NCBI GenBank assembly: GCA_913773715.1
Contig: CAJYHD010000070.1
Location: forward strand, 1 to 5,842
Reading direction: 5' to 3'
From: an uncultured Sphingobium sp.
GTDB lineage: Bacteria > Pseudomonadota > Alphaproteobacteria > Sphingomonadales > Sphingomonadaceae
DNA length: 5,842 bases
Numbering within the stretch: position 1 is the stretch's first letter; each line of letters opens with the position of its first letter. The position numbers and the translations under genes were made by a program. Below are positions 5,700-5,842 of the stretch, piece after piece. The notes below the pieces were generated by a model, which was not told the DNA's origin, did no database searches, and saw only the letters and a list, made by a program, of their open reading frames with translations.

Positions 5700-5842
5700 A
5701 TGAACGATGTCCGCTATGCGGGGGGAACCGTGATCGACGGGACCCGCGACTTTACGAACCAGGTCTGGATGTACGCGCAGGAATGGGGGCCGCGCATTAT
5801 CGGCGCGCTGGTCATTCTTCTGATCGGATGGCTGGTTGCACG
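5700..5842 (+). CDS. MscS-family mechanosensitive channel, N-terminal fragment (3' end outside window)
   Basis: Only the first 47 codons are present. A polar N-terminus with aromatic residues (about 1-29) leads into WGPRIIGALVILLIGWLVA (29-47), the first membrane helix. This pattern, with the GP near the helix start and the IGW near its end, is typical of the conserved first helix of small MscS-type channels. These channels sit in the inner membrane and release solutes when turgor rises after osmotic downshift. The pore-lining helix and beta domain lie beyond the right edge, so the assignment rests on one helix and the context. The preceding lipoprotein gene and EcfG-type promoter suggest stress-induced expression. 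Confidence 0.65.
   Translation, partial: MNDVRYAGGTVIDGTRDFTNQVWMYAQEWGPRIIGALVILLIGWLVA

Overview
The window is GC-rich DNA whose codon use and protein families suggest an alphaproteobacterium, most likely a sphingomonad. The strongest support is one exact match (GGAAC-N16-CGTT) and several near matches to the promoter consensus of EcfG, the general stress response sigma factor found only in Alphaproteobacteria. The species, and whether this is chromosome or plasmid, cannot be told from the sequence.

Layout from left to right. Positions 1-231 hold the C-terminal end of a Tn3-family transposase, so the left edge is the end of a mobile element. It converges on a short minus-strand receiver-domain protein (249-551) that stops before the conserved C-terminal Lys-Pro of receivers. 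A divergent control region (about 552-683) with EcfG-like elements on both strands separates this from a plus-strand run: a CsbD-family stress protein (684-866), a large-subunit HPII-type catalase KatE (997-3090), a small Gly-rich hydrophobic protein of unknown function (3151-3384) and a thioredoxin-reductase-like flavoprotein (3448-4365). A Crp/Fnr-family regulator (4442-5221, minus) converges on the flavoprotein gene. To its right a second divergent region (5222-5335) carries the exact EcfG-type promoter, which drives a small lipoprotein gene (5336-5698). The lipoprotein gene is followed after one base by the start of an MscS-type channel gene (5700 to the right edge, incomplete).

Taken together this reads as a general-stress cluster. 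It combines peroxide removal (KatE), a thiol or flavin redox enzyme, a CsbD protein, a phosphorylation-sensing receiver, a Crp/Fnr regulator, and an envelope and osmotic module (lipoprotein plus MscS channel). The shared EcfG-like promoters are the main evidence that the genes work together. No gene-free stretch exceeds 300 bases. I found no tRNA, rRNA or CRISPR array. I do not see a wholly new system. The most useful leads are the promoter architecture, the catalase lacking the HPII crosslinking histidine, the flavoprotein with an altered dinucleotide site, and the truncated receiver beside a transposon end.
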